Of a DNA stretch of 64,000 bases, positions 1 to 9,600 are shown in pieces. The notes under the pieces were generated by a model that was given only the letters and a program-made list of their open reading frames with translations, ran no database searches and was not told where the DNA came from. Source of the stretch: Opitutaceae bacterium (GTDB lineage: Bacteria; Verrucomicrobiota; Verrucomicrobiia; Opitutales; Opitutaceae); contig JAQTYQ010000004.1 in the NCBI GenBank assembly GCA_028688225.1, positions 62,001 to 126,000 of the forward strand. Reading direction: 5' to 3'. The translations under genes and the position numbers were made by a program. Each line of letters opens with the position of its first letter. Within the stretch, counting starts at the first letter, position 1.

Positions 1-816
1 GTCACCGGGGCCTCGTCGGGCATCGGCGAAGCCACGGCGCGGCGCCTGGCCCGGGGCGGAGCGCAACTGGTCATCGTCGCCCGGCGGGCGGACCGGCTCG
101 CGGCACTGGCACGCGAACTCGATCCCGCGGGGCGGCGCGTGCTCGCCGTCGCGGCCGACGTGACCGACGAGGCCGGCCGGCGTCGCGTGGTGGATGAGAC
201 GCTCCGGCGCTTTGGCCGCATCGACGCGCTGGTGAACAACGCCGGCTATGGCACGCGCGGCCCGGTCGAGCGGGTGCCGGTCGAGCTCATCCGCCGCAAC
301 TTCGAGACCAACCTGTTTTCCCTCATCGTCCTCACCCAGCTCGTGGCGCCGCACCTGCGAACGCAGGGCTCGGGCCGGATCGTCAACATCGGCTCGGTGG
401 CGGGGCGCATCGCCCGGCCGCTCTCCTCGGTCTACGACTCCACCAAGCACGCGCTCGAGGCCATCACCGACGGCCTGCGCGGCGAGCTCGCGCCGTTCGG
501 CGTCGAGGTGGTGCTCATCCGGCCCGGCTTCATCCTCACGGAGTTTGTCGACGCGGCGAACCAGGCCTCGGAGTCGGTGCTGGAGCAGGCCGGGCCGTAC
601 GCGCCGTATTGCGCGGGCTTCCGCGCCGACTACCGGAAGTGGCACTGGCTGGCCGGCCGGCCCGACGACATCGCCCGGCTGGTCGAGAAGGCCCTCACCG
701 CGAGCCGGCCGGCCCCGCGCTACGCCGGGCCCACCCACGCCAAACTGCTGCTCTTCCTCAAGTGGATCCTGCCGCCGCGCGTGATCGACCGCCTCGTGCG
801 GCCGCGGCGGAAGTGA
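1..816 (+). CDS. SDR family oxidoreductase, 5' truncated by window edge
   Basis: Short-chain dehydrogenase/reductase; expected to oxidise or reduce a hydroxyl/keto group with NAD(P)(H) in the cytoplasm. The frame is open from base 1, where the nucleotide-binding motif TGASSGIG is read directly, so only a few N-terminal residues are missing. NNAG follows at about residue 79 of the visible part, and the catalytic Y-x3-K is seen as YDSTK. The C-terminal part (ends RLVRPRRK) is longer than a minimal SDR and has a hydrophobic stretch (LLLFLKWILPP) that may associate with membrane. The substrate cannot be deduced. Downstream lies a palindromic repeat region, then a gene on the other strand, so this is the last gene of its transcription unit. 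Confidence 0.85.
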   Translation, partial: VTGASSGIGEATARRLARGGAQLVIVARRADRLAALARELDPAGRRVLAVAADVTDEAGRRRVVDETLRRFGRIDALVNNAGYGTRGPVERVPVELIRRNFETNLFSLIVLTQLVAPHLRTQGSGRIVNIGSVAGRIARPLSSVYDSTKHALEAITDGLRGELAPFGVEVVLIRPGFILTEFVDAANQASESVLEQAGPYAPYCAGFRADYRKWHWLAGRPDDIARLVEKALTASRPAPRYAGPTHAKLLLFLKWILPPRVIDRLVRPRRK

Positions 817-852
817 GACGCCGCAGAGGCGCTTGTGAATGAGCCGGCCGGG

Positions 853-914
853 GTAGGGCGGCTTATCCTTAAGCCGCCGGATTGCCTCGGCGCATTACGG
901 ATAACGCGCCCTAC
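853..914. repeat. Double-hairpin palindromic repeat (GTAG/CTAC flanks)
   Basis: GTAGGG at the left end pairs with CCCTAC at the right end. Inside are two hairpins: GGCGGCTTA with TAAGCCGCC, and a weaker GCGC..GCGC hairpin. The same plan (short inverted flank, hairpin, hairpin, flank) recurs at 2126-2182, 50328-50375 and elsewhere in the window. It looks like a REP-type intergenic element. Confidence 0.75.
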
Positions 915-952
915 CACGGGATCCGAAGCCGGGGAATAATGGTGGTGCCAAT

Positions 953-1014
953 TGGAGCGGCAACGCCCCCGTCGCCGTTTTTCAAGGGAATACACGCCGA
1001 GGGCGTCGCGTCCC
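953..1014. repeat. Palindromic repeat, GGAG/CTCC family, degenerate copy
   Basis: It contains the core ACGCCCCCGTCGCCG and a later GAGGGCGTCGCG. Better copies are at 57733-57783 (inside a gene) and 60249-60305. The right half is degenerate. It fills the rest of the gap between the SDR gene and the carbonic anhydrase gene. Confidence 0.6.
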
Positions 1015-1030
1015 ATGAAATTTCCAGCCT

Positions 1031-1675
1031 CTAACGCAACGCGGCGAGGGCGGCTTCCTGGCCGGGCCTGACCTCGTCGGGACCGGTGATGGTCACGCCG
1101 AGGTCGCGCAGCAATCCGTCGCGCAAGCCGTAGATCCAGCCGTGCACTGACAACTCCTGGCCGCGCTGCCAGGTGTCCCGCACGATCGTGGTCTGGCACA
1201 CGTTCACGACCTGCTCGATGACGTTGAGTTCGCACAGACGGTCGCCCTGGCCCACCGGGTCCGGGATCGCCTGCACGCGCGCGGCGTGTTTTTCGTTCAC
1301 GTCCTGCACATGGCGCAGCCAGTTGTCCGCCAGGCCCACCCGCTCGCCGCGCAGGGCGGCCAGCACGCCGCTGCAGCCATAGTGTCCGCAAACGATGACG
1401 TGGCGCACCTGGAGCACATCGACGGCGAACTGGAGGACGGACAGGCAATTGAGGTCCGTGTGCACGACCAGGTTGGCGATGTTGCGGTGGACAAACAACT
1501 CGCCCGGCGGCAGGCCGACGATCTCGTTGGCCGGCACGCGGCTGTCGGCGCAGCCGATCCACAGGTAAGCGGGCGTCTGTTGGCAGGCGAGCTGGCGGAA
1601 AAACTCCGGATCCTGCCGCTGGATGCGGGCGGCCCAGGCGCGATTGTTTTCGAACAGCCGGGAGAGGGTTCGCAT
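1031..1675 (-). CDS. can: Beta-class carbonic anhydrase
   Basis: Interconverts CO2 and bicarbonate in the cytoplasm. The 214-residue protein from ATG at 1675 (MRTLSRLFENN) has the family length. It shows the zinc/catalytic motif CADSR near residue 42 and the second zinc motif HYGCSG near residue 98, giving the Cys-His-Cys ligands plus the Asp/Arg dyad of beta carbonic anhydrases. The start is chosen because MRTL aligns with the family N-terminus; the longer open frame upstream overlaps the toxin-antitoxin remnant. The fused-looking upstream sequence suggests that a deletion brought the broken toxin gene right up to this start codon. Confidence 0.92.
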   Translation of the reverse strand: MRTLSRLFENNRAWAARIQRQDPEFFRQLACQQTPAYLWIGCADSRVPANEIVGLPPGELFVHRNIANLVVHTDLNCLSVLQFAVDVLQVRHVIVCGHYGCSGVLAALRGERVGLADNWLRHVQDVNEKHAARVQAIPDPVGQGDRLCELNVIEQVVNVCQTTIVRDTWQRGQELSVHGWIYGLRDGLLRDLGVTITGPDEVRPGQEAALAALR

Positions 1676-1710
1676 AGGACGGTGCGGCGCGGAGCGAGGC
1701 AGAACCCGCC

Positions 1711-1782
1711 GGGCCTTGCAATCCGAATGCGCGCCCCGCCAACCAAGTCGTCGCGAGCTTGGTCCAGGATCTCCACCTTCAT
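1711..1782 (-). pseudogene. Remnant of RelE/ParE-type toxin gene
   Basis: The ATG at 1782 overlaps the antitoxin stop codon as ATGA, the usual arrangement in toxin-antitoxin operons. The first 13 or so residues (MKVEILDQARDDL) match the N-terminus typical of plasmid-stabilisation RelE/ParE toxins. After about 17 codons the resemblance ends and the reading frame runs into the carbonic anhydrase start region, so roughly 80 percent of the toxin is gone. No toxin activity is expected. The right-hand boundary is approximate. Confidence 0.6.
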
Positions 1783-1997
1783 GGCACTCGCTGGCGGATC
1801 TCGGTCTTGGCCTGATTCCAGTCGATGAACTGCGCCTGACCCGACTCGGCAACTTGCAGCCGCTCCTTGAGCACTTCCCCGTGCCATGACGGCGACTCAA
1901 AAGCGGCGGCGTTACGACTGAGGTCCTCCCACAAGGCTTCCATCGCTTGAAGCTTCTCGGGCAGGGTCATTTCACTAATGGGCAGTGGTGCGGACAT
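1779..1997 (-). CDS. Addiction-module antitoxin-like protein (unstable antitoxin family)
   Basis: A 72-residue protein with the features of the short addiction-module component family often paired with RelE/ParE toxins. It is rich in charged helices: the N-terminal TLPEKLQAMEALWEDLSR is typical, followed by an ESPSWHGEVLKER segment that in relatives makes the toxin-binding region. It is the first gene of a two-gene unit overlapping its partner by ATGA, but the partner is truncated, so this is an orphan antitoxin. It may be decaying or may still neutralise related toxins elsewhere. Confidence 0.75.
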   Translation of the reverse strand: MSAPLPISEMTLPEKLQAMEALWEDLSRNAAAFESPSWHGEVLKERLQVAESGQAQFIDWNQAKTEIRQRVP

Positions 1998-2125
1998 ACC
2001 GGCAAGGTAAGCGAATTCTGGCGGGAGGTCAGCTTTTCGTTGTTGCTGCCTGTCCTATCCACTTATCGCGGGCAGCGACGGGGTCGGGCAACCCTGTCCT
2101 TGCAGCCCCGCGTCTAAAACAGATC

Positions 2126-2182
2126 GTAGGGGCGCAGGCTTGCTGCGCCCATTCTGAGGGCGCGACAAGATCGCGCCCCTAC
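2126..2182. repeat. Double-hairpin palindromic repeat
   Basis: The flanks GTAGGGG and CCCCTAC pair. Within them lie hairpins GGGCGCAG/CTGCGCCC and GGGCGCGA/TCGCGCCC with five-base loops. It sits just past the uvrC stop and could also act in 3' end formation. Confidence 0.75.
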
Positions 2183-2200
2183 GAGAACCCGCCGAAGAAC

Positions 2201-3715
2201 CTACGGCGGCGCCTCTTCCGTTCCGCCGCGTAAAAACCGGTGCAGCTCCACCGCGAGCTTGGGGCCGAAGCCGGGGACCTCGCGGATTTCCGCCGCGGCG
2301 GCGGTGCGGAGCCGGTCGATGGAGCCGAAATGCTCCAGCAGCGCGGCGCGGCGCACCGGACCGAGCCCAGGGAAATCGTCCAGGATCGATTCGCGGATCT
2401 TCTTCGAGCGGAGGTCGGTGTTGTAGGTGTTGGCGAAGCGGTGGGCCTCGTCGCGCAGGCGCTGGAGCAGCTGCAGACCGGGATGGTTGAGCGGCAGGTT
2501 GAGCGGCGTCCGCTCGTCGGCGAAGACGATCGTCTCGTGCTCCTTGGCCAGGCCGATGAGCGGCGGCGGCGCGAGGTCGAGCGCGAGGAACGCCTTGAGC
2601 GCGGCGGCCACCTGCCCGCGCCCGCCGTCGATGACGACGAGGTCGGGGAACGGCCGGCCCTCGTCGTACAGCCGCCGGTAGCGGCGACCGACGACCTCGG
2701 TCATGGCGCGGTAGTCGTCGTTGCCGACGAAGCTCTTGATCTGGAAGCGGCGGTACTGGTTCTTGTCCGGCCGGCCGTCGGTGAAATGCACCATCGAGGC
2801 GACCACGAACGTGCCCGAGATGTGCGAGATGTCGAAACACTCCAGGTGGACGGGCGGCCCCGGCAGGCGCAGCGCGCCGGCGAGCAGCTCCAGCGCGACC
2901 TCGTCGGTCCGGAGCATCACCGGCGCGCGCTCGAAGTGGCGGGTCTTGGCGAGCGTCTCCTCCAGCGCGATCACGACGTCGCGCAGCTTGGCGGCGCGCT
3001 CGAACTCCTGCTTCGCCGCGGCCGCCTGCATCTCGGCGCGCAGCGTTTCCAGCCACTCGCGGCTCTTGCCCTCGAGGAATTCGCACGCGGCCTCCACCCG
3101 CCGGCGGTAGTCCGCGGCCGACACCTCGTTGGCATGGCCGTAGAGCTCGGCGCGCACGTCGTCGTAGAGCCGGTAGCGGCCGCCGGCGATCTGCACCGGG
3201 TGGGCGTCGCCGAGCAGGATGCCGAACCGCCGGCGCATCTCGGTCAGCGTCCGGCGCACCAGGCTGCTGTAGGCGAACGGTCCGAAGTAGCGCGAGCGGT
3301 CGTCCTTGCGCAGGCGCGTGAGGACGAAGCGCGGCAGGTCGGCCTCGAGACTCACGCGCACGAGCAGGAAGCGCTTGTCGTCGGTGAAATCGGTGTTGTA
3401 GCGCGGCCGGTACTGCTTGATCAGCCGGCCCTCCAGCAGCAGGGCCTCGGGCTCCGACTTCACCGTGATGATGTCGAAGCCGGCGATCATGTCCACCAGC
3501 GCGCGGATCTTCGGTTGCTGGATGAAGTGGCGTGACGGCTGGAAATAGGAGGCGACGCGCTTCTTCAGGCTCTTGGCCTTGCCGACATAGATGATGCGTC
3601 CGAGCCGGTCCTTCATCAGGTACACGCCGGGGGCATCCGGCAGGCGGCGGACCTTCTCCTTGAGGGTCGGCAACCGGGCCGGGCCGGCGGGCGGATCAGG
3701 GGGGGGCGCTGGCAT
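2201..3715 (-). CDS. uvrC: UvrABC excinuclease subunit C
   Basis: Makes the dual incisions in nucleotide excision repair with UvrB. Domains in order: GIY-YIG nuclease (GVYLMKD ... IIYVGKA, residues about 25-110), a UVR/UvrB-binding helix pair (residues about 205-245), the RNase H-like C-terminal nuclease (ECFDISH, then VVIDGGRGQ with conserved Asp residues, about 290-420) and two helix-hairpin-helix motifs at the end (LGPVRRAALLEHFG, VPGFGPKLA). At about 504 residues it is shorter than the E. coli protein (about 610), mainly through short linkers; all domains are present. ATG at 3715 is chosen with GGGGAAA just upstream; TTG at 3724 is the alternative. It is divergent from cinA across a short gap. 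Confidence 0.95.
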   Translation of the reverse strand: MPAPPPDPPAGPARLPTLKEKVRRLPDAPGVYLMKDRLGRIIYVGKAKSLKKRVASYFQPSRHFIQQPKIRALVDMIAGFDIITVKSEPEALLLEGRLIKQYRPRYNTDFTDDKRFLLVRVSLEADLPRFVLTRLRKDDRSRYFGPFAYSSLVRRTLTEMRRRFGILLGDAHPVQIAGGRYRLYDDVRAELYGHANEVSAADYRRRVEAACEFLEGKSREWLETLRAEMQAAAAKQEFERAAKLRDVVIALEETLAKTRHFERAPVMLRTDEVALELLAGALRLPGPPVHLECFDISHISGTFVVASMVHFTDGRPDKNQYRRFQIKSFVGNDDYRAMTEVVGRRYRRLYDEGRPFPDLVVIDGGRGQVAAALKAFLALDLAPPPLIGLAKEHETIVFADERTPLNLPLNHPGLQLLQRLRDEAHRFANTYNTDLRSKKIRESILDDFPGLGPVRRAALLEHFGSIDRLRTAAAAEIREVPGFGPKLAVELHRFLRGGTEEAPP

Positions 3716-3759
3716 TTTCCCCAAAATATACTAGCGTGCAGCCGCTCGGCAAAGCATCT

Positions 3760-5100
3760 ATGGCGCATGACAGCACACCCGCTTCGCATTCCGCCCCGGC
3801 CGGCCCCGGGGCCGGCCGGCGCTTCGAGCTGCTCACCCTCGGCGACGAACTGCTGCTCGGGCTCACGCCCAACAGCCACCTGACCTGGATCGGCCAGCAG
3901 CTCGGCCGGCACGGCGTGCAACTGGCGCGCAATGTCACCGTGACCGACGAGGCGGCGGCCATCAGCGCGGAGGTGCGCGCCAGCTGGGTGCGCGCCGACG
4001 TGGTCATCACCACCGGCGGGCTCGGCCCCACCTGCGACGACCGCACCCGCGAGGCCGTGGCCGCGGTCATCGGGCAGCGGCTGGTGTTCGATGCCACGAT
4101 CGAAAAGGCCATCGCCGACCGCTTCGCGCGCCTTGGCCGCCAGATGACGCCCAACAATCTCAAGCAGGCCTACCGGTTCGAGCGCGGCGAGGTGCTGCCC
4201 AACGCCCACGGCACCGCGCCCGGCCTCTGGGTCGAGCAGGACGGCCGGGTGCTCGTCATGCTGCCCGGCCCGCCCAACGAGCTGCAGCCGCTCTTCACCG
4301 AGCAGGTGCTGCCGCGCCTGGCCCGGCTCGGCTTGATCAGCGAGAGCGAGGCCTATGTGCAGCTCCGCACCGTCGGCGTGGGCGAGTCGGCGCTCGAAAC
4401 CAAGCTCCAGCCCGTCTTCGACCGCGCCGGGCCGGCGCTGAGCGTGGCCTACTGCGCGCACCCGTGGCACGTCGACGTGCGGCTGAGTTCGCCCGATGGA
4501 CGCCTCTCGCGGGTCGAGTTGCAGGCGATCGCCGACGAGTGCGCCGCGCTGCTCGGCGAGGATTTCGCCAACTACGGGCACGACTCGCTGGCCCGGGTCG
4601 TCTCGGACCTCTTTCGCGCGCAGGACAAGACGCTCGGCGTGGCCGAGTCGTGCACGGGCGGCCTGCTGGCCAACATGTTCACCGACCTCTGCGGCGCCTC
4701 CAAGTTCTTCCGCGGCGCCATCGTCTGCTATGGCAACGACGCGAAGATGCAGATTCTGGACGTGCCCGAGAGCCTGATCGCGCAGCACGGCGCGGTCAGC
4801 GCCGAGTGCGCGGTGGCGCTGGCCACCAGCGTCGCCGAGACGCTCGAGGCCGACTACGGCCTCGCCATCACCGGTTACGCCGGGCCCGGCGGCGGCACGA
4901 AGGACAATCCCGTCGGCACCATCTATCTTGGGCTGCATTCGCCACAGGGGGTGTGGTCGAAGAAGCTGCACTACGCCGCGGCACGCACCACGCTGAAGGA
5001 GCGGGCCGTCATCGTCGCGCTCGACTGGCTGCGGCGCGAGCTGGTGCGGGCCGCCCGTCAAATCTCGACCCCGCCGCGCCGGACGACGCTGATCGGTTAG
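3760..5100 (+). CDS. cinA: CinA family protein (NMN deamidase / competence-damage protein)
   Basis: Two-domain CinA. The N-terminal molybdopterin-binding-like domain (LTLGDELLLG, TTGGLGPTCDD; about residues 15-190) has ADP-ribose pyrophosphatase activity in relatives. The C-terminal PncC domain (AESCTGGLLANM near residue 295, then ITGYAGPGGG) deamidates nicotinamide mononucleotide in pyridine nucleotide recycling. Length (446 residues) is normal. ATG at 3760 is used; an in-frame GTG at 3736 would add eight residues with no family support. It faces uvrC divergently and converges on purC, separated by a perfect hairpin. Confidence 0.93.
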   Translation: MAHDSTPASHSAPAGPGAGRRFELLTLGDELLLGLTPNSHLTWIGQQLGRHGVQLARNVTVTDEAAAISAEVRASWVRADVVITTGGLGPTCDDRTREAVAAVIGQRLVFDATIEKAIADRFARLGRQMTPNNLKQAYRFERGEVLPNAHGTAPGLWVEQDGRVLVMLPGPPNELQPLFTEQVLPRLARLGLISESEAYVQLRTVGVGESALETKLQPVFDRAGPALSVAYCAHPWHVDVRLSSPDGRLSRVELQAIADECAALLGEDFANYGHDSLARVVSDLFRAQDKTLGVAESCTGGLLANMFTDLCGASKFFRGAIVCYGNDAKMQILDVPESLIAQHGAVSAECAVALATSVAETLEADYGLAITGYAGPGGGTKDNPVGTIYLGLHSPQGVWSKKLHYAAARTTLKERAVIVALDWLRRELVRAARQISTPPRRTTLIG

Positions 5101-5123
5101 GTTTTCGCCTTCAGCGAAAACCT
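5099..5123. terminator. Hairpin between convergent cinA and purC
   Basis: AGGTTTTCGC pairs perfectly with GCGAAAACCT over a five-base loop (CTTCA). It spans the cinA stop region and touches the purC stop. Placement between convergent genes suggests a two-way terminator; there is no long T-tract outside the stem. Confidence 0.6.
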
Positions 5124-6034
5124 CAGCCCAGCAGGCTCTTCAGCGCGGCGAGATACTTTTCCTGCGTGCGGGCGATGACGTCGGCGGGCAGGCGCGGCGC
5201 CGGCGGCTTCTGGTCCCACGTGAGGCCGAGCAGGTAATCGCGCACGAACTGCTTGTCATAGCTCGGCGGCGACCGGTCGACGGCATAGCCGTCCTGCGGC
5301 CAGTAGCGCGAGGAATCCGGCGTCAGGATCTCGTCGATGAGGTACAGCCGGCCGGCGGCATCGGTGCCGAACTCGAACTTCGTGTCGGCGAGGATGAGGC
5401 CGGCCCGGGCGGCGCGGTCGTGGCCGAACCGGTAGAGCGCGAGACTGGCGGATTTCACCTGCTCGTAAAGCGCAGCCCCGATCAGGGCGGCGCCCTGCGC
5501 GTCGTCGATGGGTTCGTCGTGCTGGCCTTTGGGCGCCTTGGTCGTCGGCGTGAAAATGGCCCCGGCCAGCCGCTCGGCCTGGCGCAGGCCGGCCGGCAGC
5601 TTGATGCCGCAGACCTCGCCGGTCTTCTGGTAGGAACTCCAGCCGCTGCCGATCAGGTAGCCGCGCACCACGCACTCGATGGGCAGCGGTTTGAGTTTCT
5701 TCACCGCCATGCTGCGGAGCTGCAGGTCGCGGGGGAGTCCGTATTTCCCGGCCAGCAGGCCGGCCTGGTCGGGCAGCAGGTGGTTGGGGATGAGGTCGCG
5801 GACTTGGGCGAACCACCACAGGCTCATCTGCGTCAGCACGATGCCCTTGCCGGGGATGCCGTCGGGCAGGATCACGTCGAAGGCCGAGAGGCGGTCGGTG
5901 GCGGCGATCAGCAGGGCGTCGCCGAGGTCGAAGATCTCGCGCACCTTGCCGGAGGCGAGCTTGGGGAAAGGCAGGCCGTCGATCCGGGTGATGGCGGTCG
6001 GGGGGAGGGAGCGGGCGATGTCGGCGAAGGTCAT
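5123..6034 (-). CDS. purC: Phosphoribosylaminoimidazole-succinocarboxamide synthase
   Basis: SAICAR synthase of de novo purine synthesis: joins aspartate to CAIR using ATP. The 303-residue protein is the longer bacterial/yeast type. It shows SGKVREIFDLGD (ATP-binding loop, residues about 27-38), ATDRLSAFDV, the VVRGYLIGSGWSSY signature and a C-terminal segment with the ILADTKFEFG and EILTPDSSRYWP motifs. ATG at 6034 (MTFADIARSL) is chosen over the upstream in-frame codon at 6085, whose extra 17 residues have no counterpart in the family. It is monocistronic here; the next gene upstream is the tRNA on the other strand. Confidence 0.95.
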   Translation of the reverse strand: MTFADIARSLPPTAITRIDGLPFPKLASGKVREIFDLGDALLIAATDRLSAFDVILPDGIPGKGIVLTQMSLWWFAQVRDLIPNHLLPDQAGLLAGKYGLPRDLQLRSMAVKKLKPLPIECVVRGYLIGSGWSSYQKTGEVCGIKLPAGLRQAERLAGAIFTPTTKAPKGQHDEPIDDAQGAALIGAALYEQVKSASLALYRFGHDRAARAGLILADTKFEFGTDAAGRLYLIDEILTPDSSRYWPQDGYAVDRSPPSYDKQFVRDYLLGLTWDQKPPAPRLPADVIARTQEKYLAALKSLLG

Positions 6035-6289
6035 GGGGACACGTTTAACATCAAGCACGCAAAGGACGCGCCGGCCCGTTGGCAATCATGCAGTGAAACC
6101 ACGGATCGGCGGATGTCCGTTGCGCTCGGGCCGCGGATGGAAGGGACGAGCCGGTGCGGCGGGGCGCAGAGAAAAGTAAATGCCGGGCTGCGCCGCGACC
6201 CTTTTTTCGGCTGGTCCCCGCCCCCGGTCGGAGGCAGAAAAGCCTTGCGCGGGTTGACCCGGATCGTAGGGTGCCCGACTCCGCAGTGG

Positions 6290-6367
6290 GTCCCCATCGT
6301 CTAGCCCGGCCCAGGACACCACCCTTTCACGGTGAGAACCGGGGTTCGAATCCCCGTGGGGACGCCA
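6290..6367 (+). tRNA. tRNA-Glu (anticodon UUC)
   Basis: Acceptor GTCCCCA (6290-6296) pairs with TGGGGAC (6357-6363), followed by G and an encoded CCA (6365-6367). The anticodon loop CTTTCAC places TTC at 6326-6328. The T-arm has the GGTTCGAATCC signature. The sequence is very close to the common bacterial tRNA-Glu. The large exported-protein block starts about 250 bp downstream, so this tRNA could mark an island boundary, but no second copy of its 3' end was seen in the window. Confidence 0.95.
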
Positions 6368-6615
6368 GCGAAGCTGGCGCTGCGAAGCAGTTCGAGCCCA
6401 TCCCAATCGACTTCAAGTCGACAGGATGTCGAGCCGGGCGAAAATGTTTTCGCCAACCACTGTTGGCCATTCAAATTATGTTTCGCAGAAATCGACTTCC
6501 AAACCAAGAAATCACTTGCAACTGACAAATAGGTTTGCCTAGAAACATCGCGAATTCAACTTCTCCCCGCCCGCGCTGTGCGGCCAATCGGCCGTCCCCC
6601 GGGCGGGCTTCTCTG

Positions 6616-9600
6616 ATGCATTCTCTGCGCGTGTCTACGTGGGCCGTTGGGGCTGTGGTGCTGGCGCTGTCATGGAGTCTGGTGCGGGCGGATGACGAGG
6701 CGCGAGTCCTGGTCCGTCATGCGCCGACGCTCAACGGCCGGGTGGAGGGCTCGGTGCAGATGATGACCGCCGAAGGCGCCACCCTCAACGGAAGCGCGGT
6801 GGTGACCGGCGACCTGTTCGTGCCCGGCACGCCGACCGTGCGTCTCAACGGGAGCCCCGCCTACGGCGGCACCGTCGATGGCACCGGGACGGCTGCGCCC
6901 TCCAGTTACTATGTCACCCTCAATGGCAATGCCTCTCTGCGGCATGTGGTCCGCCGCACCGATCCGGTGACGCTGCCGGTGGTCGACCCGCCGCCCGCCC
7001 CGACCGGCACGCGCAACGTTTCCCTCAACCAGCCCGGCCAGAGCCCCGGCGATTTCGCGACCCTGCGCAACCTCACGCTCAACGGCAACGCCGGCTCGGT
7101 CGCCGTGCCGCCCGGCACGTACGGCAGTTTCACCGCCAACAGCGGATCGGGCTTTATCCTGGGGGTGGCGGGCGCCACCACGCCGTCCCTTTACAACTTC
7201 CAGAATCTCACCTTCAACAGCGGCAGCTCCTTGCAGGTCGTCGGCCCGGTGATCGTGACCGTCGACGGCGGGTTTTCCATCAACGCCAATTCGGGGCTTG
7301 GAGCGGCGGCAAATCCCGAATGGCTGGACCTGCGGGTGGCGGGCGGGGGCCTCACCGTCAACAGCCACTCGACAGTTTACGCTCACCTCGTGGCCTCGGC
7401 GGGCTCCGTCACCCTCAATGGCGGCAGCCAGTTCGTCGGCACGCTTGTGAGCGACCGGCTGATCATCAATGGCAACAGCCTGCTGCGGGTTTCGGCGGCC
7501 GCTCCCAATCAGCCCCCCGCGGTTTCCCTCAGCGCTCCGGCCGACGGCGCCGTGTTTTTTGCCCCAGCCTCGGTGACCCTGGTCGCGACGGCCTCGGACA
7601 GCGACGGCACCATCGCCAAGGTCGAGTTCTTCCAGGGCACGACCAAGCTCGGAGAAGCCACCGCCGCACCGTACGCGTTTTCGTGGACCGGCGTGCCGGA
7701 GGGCAGTTATACGCTCACAGCCGTGGCGACCGACGATGCGGGCGCCACGACGACCTCGGCGCCGGTCGGCATCACGGTCGCCACGCCCGTCAACCAGCCG
7801 CCCACGGTCACGCTCCTGGCTCCGGCCGACGGGGCCACGTTCACTTCGCCGGCCGCCATTCATCTGGAGGCCACGGCCTCCGATCCGGACGGCACCATCG
7901 CCAAGGTGGAGTTCTTCCATGGAGCCAGCAAACTCGGCGAGGTGGCGGGCCCGCCGTTTGTCTTCGACTGGCTCAATGTCGCCCCGGGCGGCTACGCCCT
8001 GACGGCGACCGCCACGGACAACGCCGGCGCCACGGCCACTTCGGTGCCCCGCACGATCTCGGTCGCGACCGGCATGCCCTTTGCGGCCGACTTCGAGTTT
8101 TTGGAAGGCTATGTGCTCGGTTCGCTCGACGGCCAGGGCGGCTGGACGGCGAACGGCGCCTCGCTCGTGACCAACGCCGACGCCCAGCACGGCGAGCAAT
8201 CGGTCCTGGTGCCGGGCCTCGATCCGCCGGTGTCGGTGGGACACGCGTTCCCCGACTCGATCAGCGGCGCCGTGGTGTTTGTGGACTTTTATGCGCTCCC
8301 CGCCGCCGGCGTAGACCCCGCCTCGGCCAGCCGCTACGAAATCAACGGGGCCAGGCTGGCGATCGTCCGTTCAGGCAGCGAGGGAGTCCTCCAGATCTTT
8401 GACGGCGATGGCTCCGGCGGCGGAGCCTGGGAGCCGACGGGCGGCCGTTTCGCCGTGGAGGCCGACGGCTTCGCCGCCGACTGGCATCGGCTGACCCTGC
8501 GGGCGGATTATGCGGCCAAGACCTGGGATCTCTATCTCGACGGGGCGATCGTGGCGGTAGACGGCGGCTTCCTCGACAACACCCCGACGCTGTTTTCGAG
8601 CTTCAGCCTCACCGGGCACCCGGCGACGGCGACGCTTTTTGATCACTTTGGCGCCGGCTTCGACAACCCGCTCTTTGCCGATGCGGACAAGGACGGCATG
8701 CACGACGCCTGGGAGAGCGCCCACGGCCTCGATCCCGCGGTCAACGACCGCGCGGGCGATCTCGACGGCGACGGACTGAGCAACGTGCGCGAGTGGCTGC
8801 TCGGCACCCGGCCCGATCTCGCCGATACCGACGGCGACGGCATGCCCGACGGCTGGGAGGTGCAGCACGGCACCGACCCGAAGGTCGACGATGCCGCCGC
8901 GGATGCCGACCAGGACGGACTGACCAATCTCCAGGAATACCAGGCCGGAACCAATCCCCAGTCGGCGGACACCGATGGCGACGGGATGCCCGATGCGTGG
9001 GAACTGGCCCACGGACTGGATCCCCGGTCCAACGATGCCGCCGCCGACCCGGATCAGGACGGCTTCACCAATCTGCAGGAGTTCGCCGCCGGCACCGATC
9101 CCCACGACTATTACAACGGCGCGGCTCCGGCGGTGAGCTGGGTGGGGATCAGCGCCCAGGTGCGCCGGCCGGGAAATCCCGTCGTGCTGCCGCTGGCGGT
9201 CGCGATCCTCGACGCGCCCAACGGCAACCCCAGGTTCAACGCCCCGATCACGTTCAAGGTCGATGCCCTGAAAGGAACGTTGCTGGCCAGCAGTGAGGAC
9301 AGTACCGGGGCCGGCGAATTGACGGTGCTCGCTGATGCCACGGGTGTGGCCCGTGTCTGGCTGCGGCTGAATACTGACTGGAGCGGCCGGGTGACGGCCA
9401 CGGCCCAGGTCTACGTGGGCGGAGCGCCGGGAGAGACGCTCTCCTTTGACGTTTTCCCCCTGGTCGAATCGGCGGAACTGGCTGTCGGCGCCGATCAATC
9501 GCTTTGGCTCGATGACGGAGGGATCGCCCGGGCGTGGGGCCGCAACGCCCAGGGTCAGTTGGGCGATGGCACGACGGTCGACCGGAGCCAGATGCAGCGT

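Noticed and set aside
6086-6528. Short minus-strand open frames around the tRNA
   Set aside because: They overlap the tRNA gene in antisense; the peptide is just the reverse complement of tRNA sequence, a common artefact.
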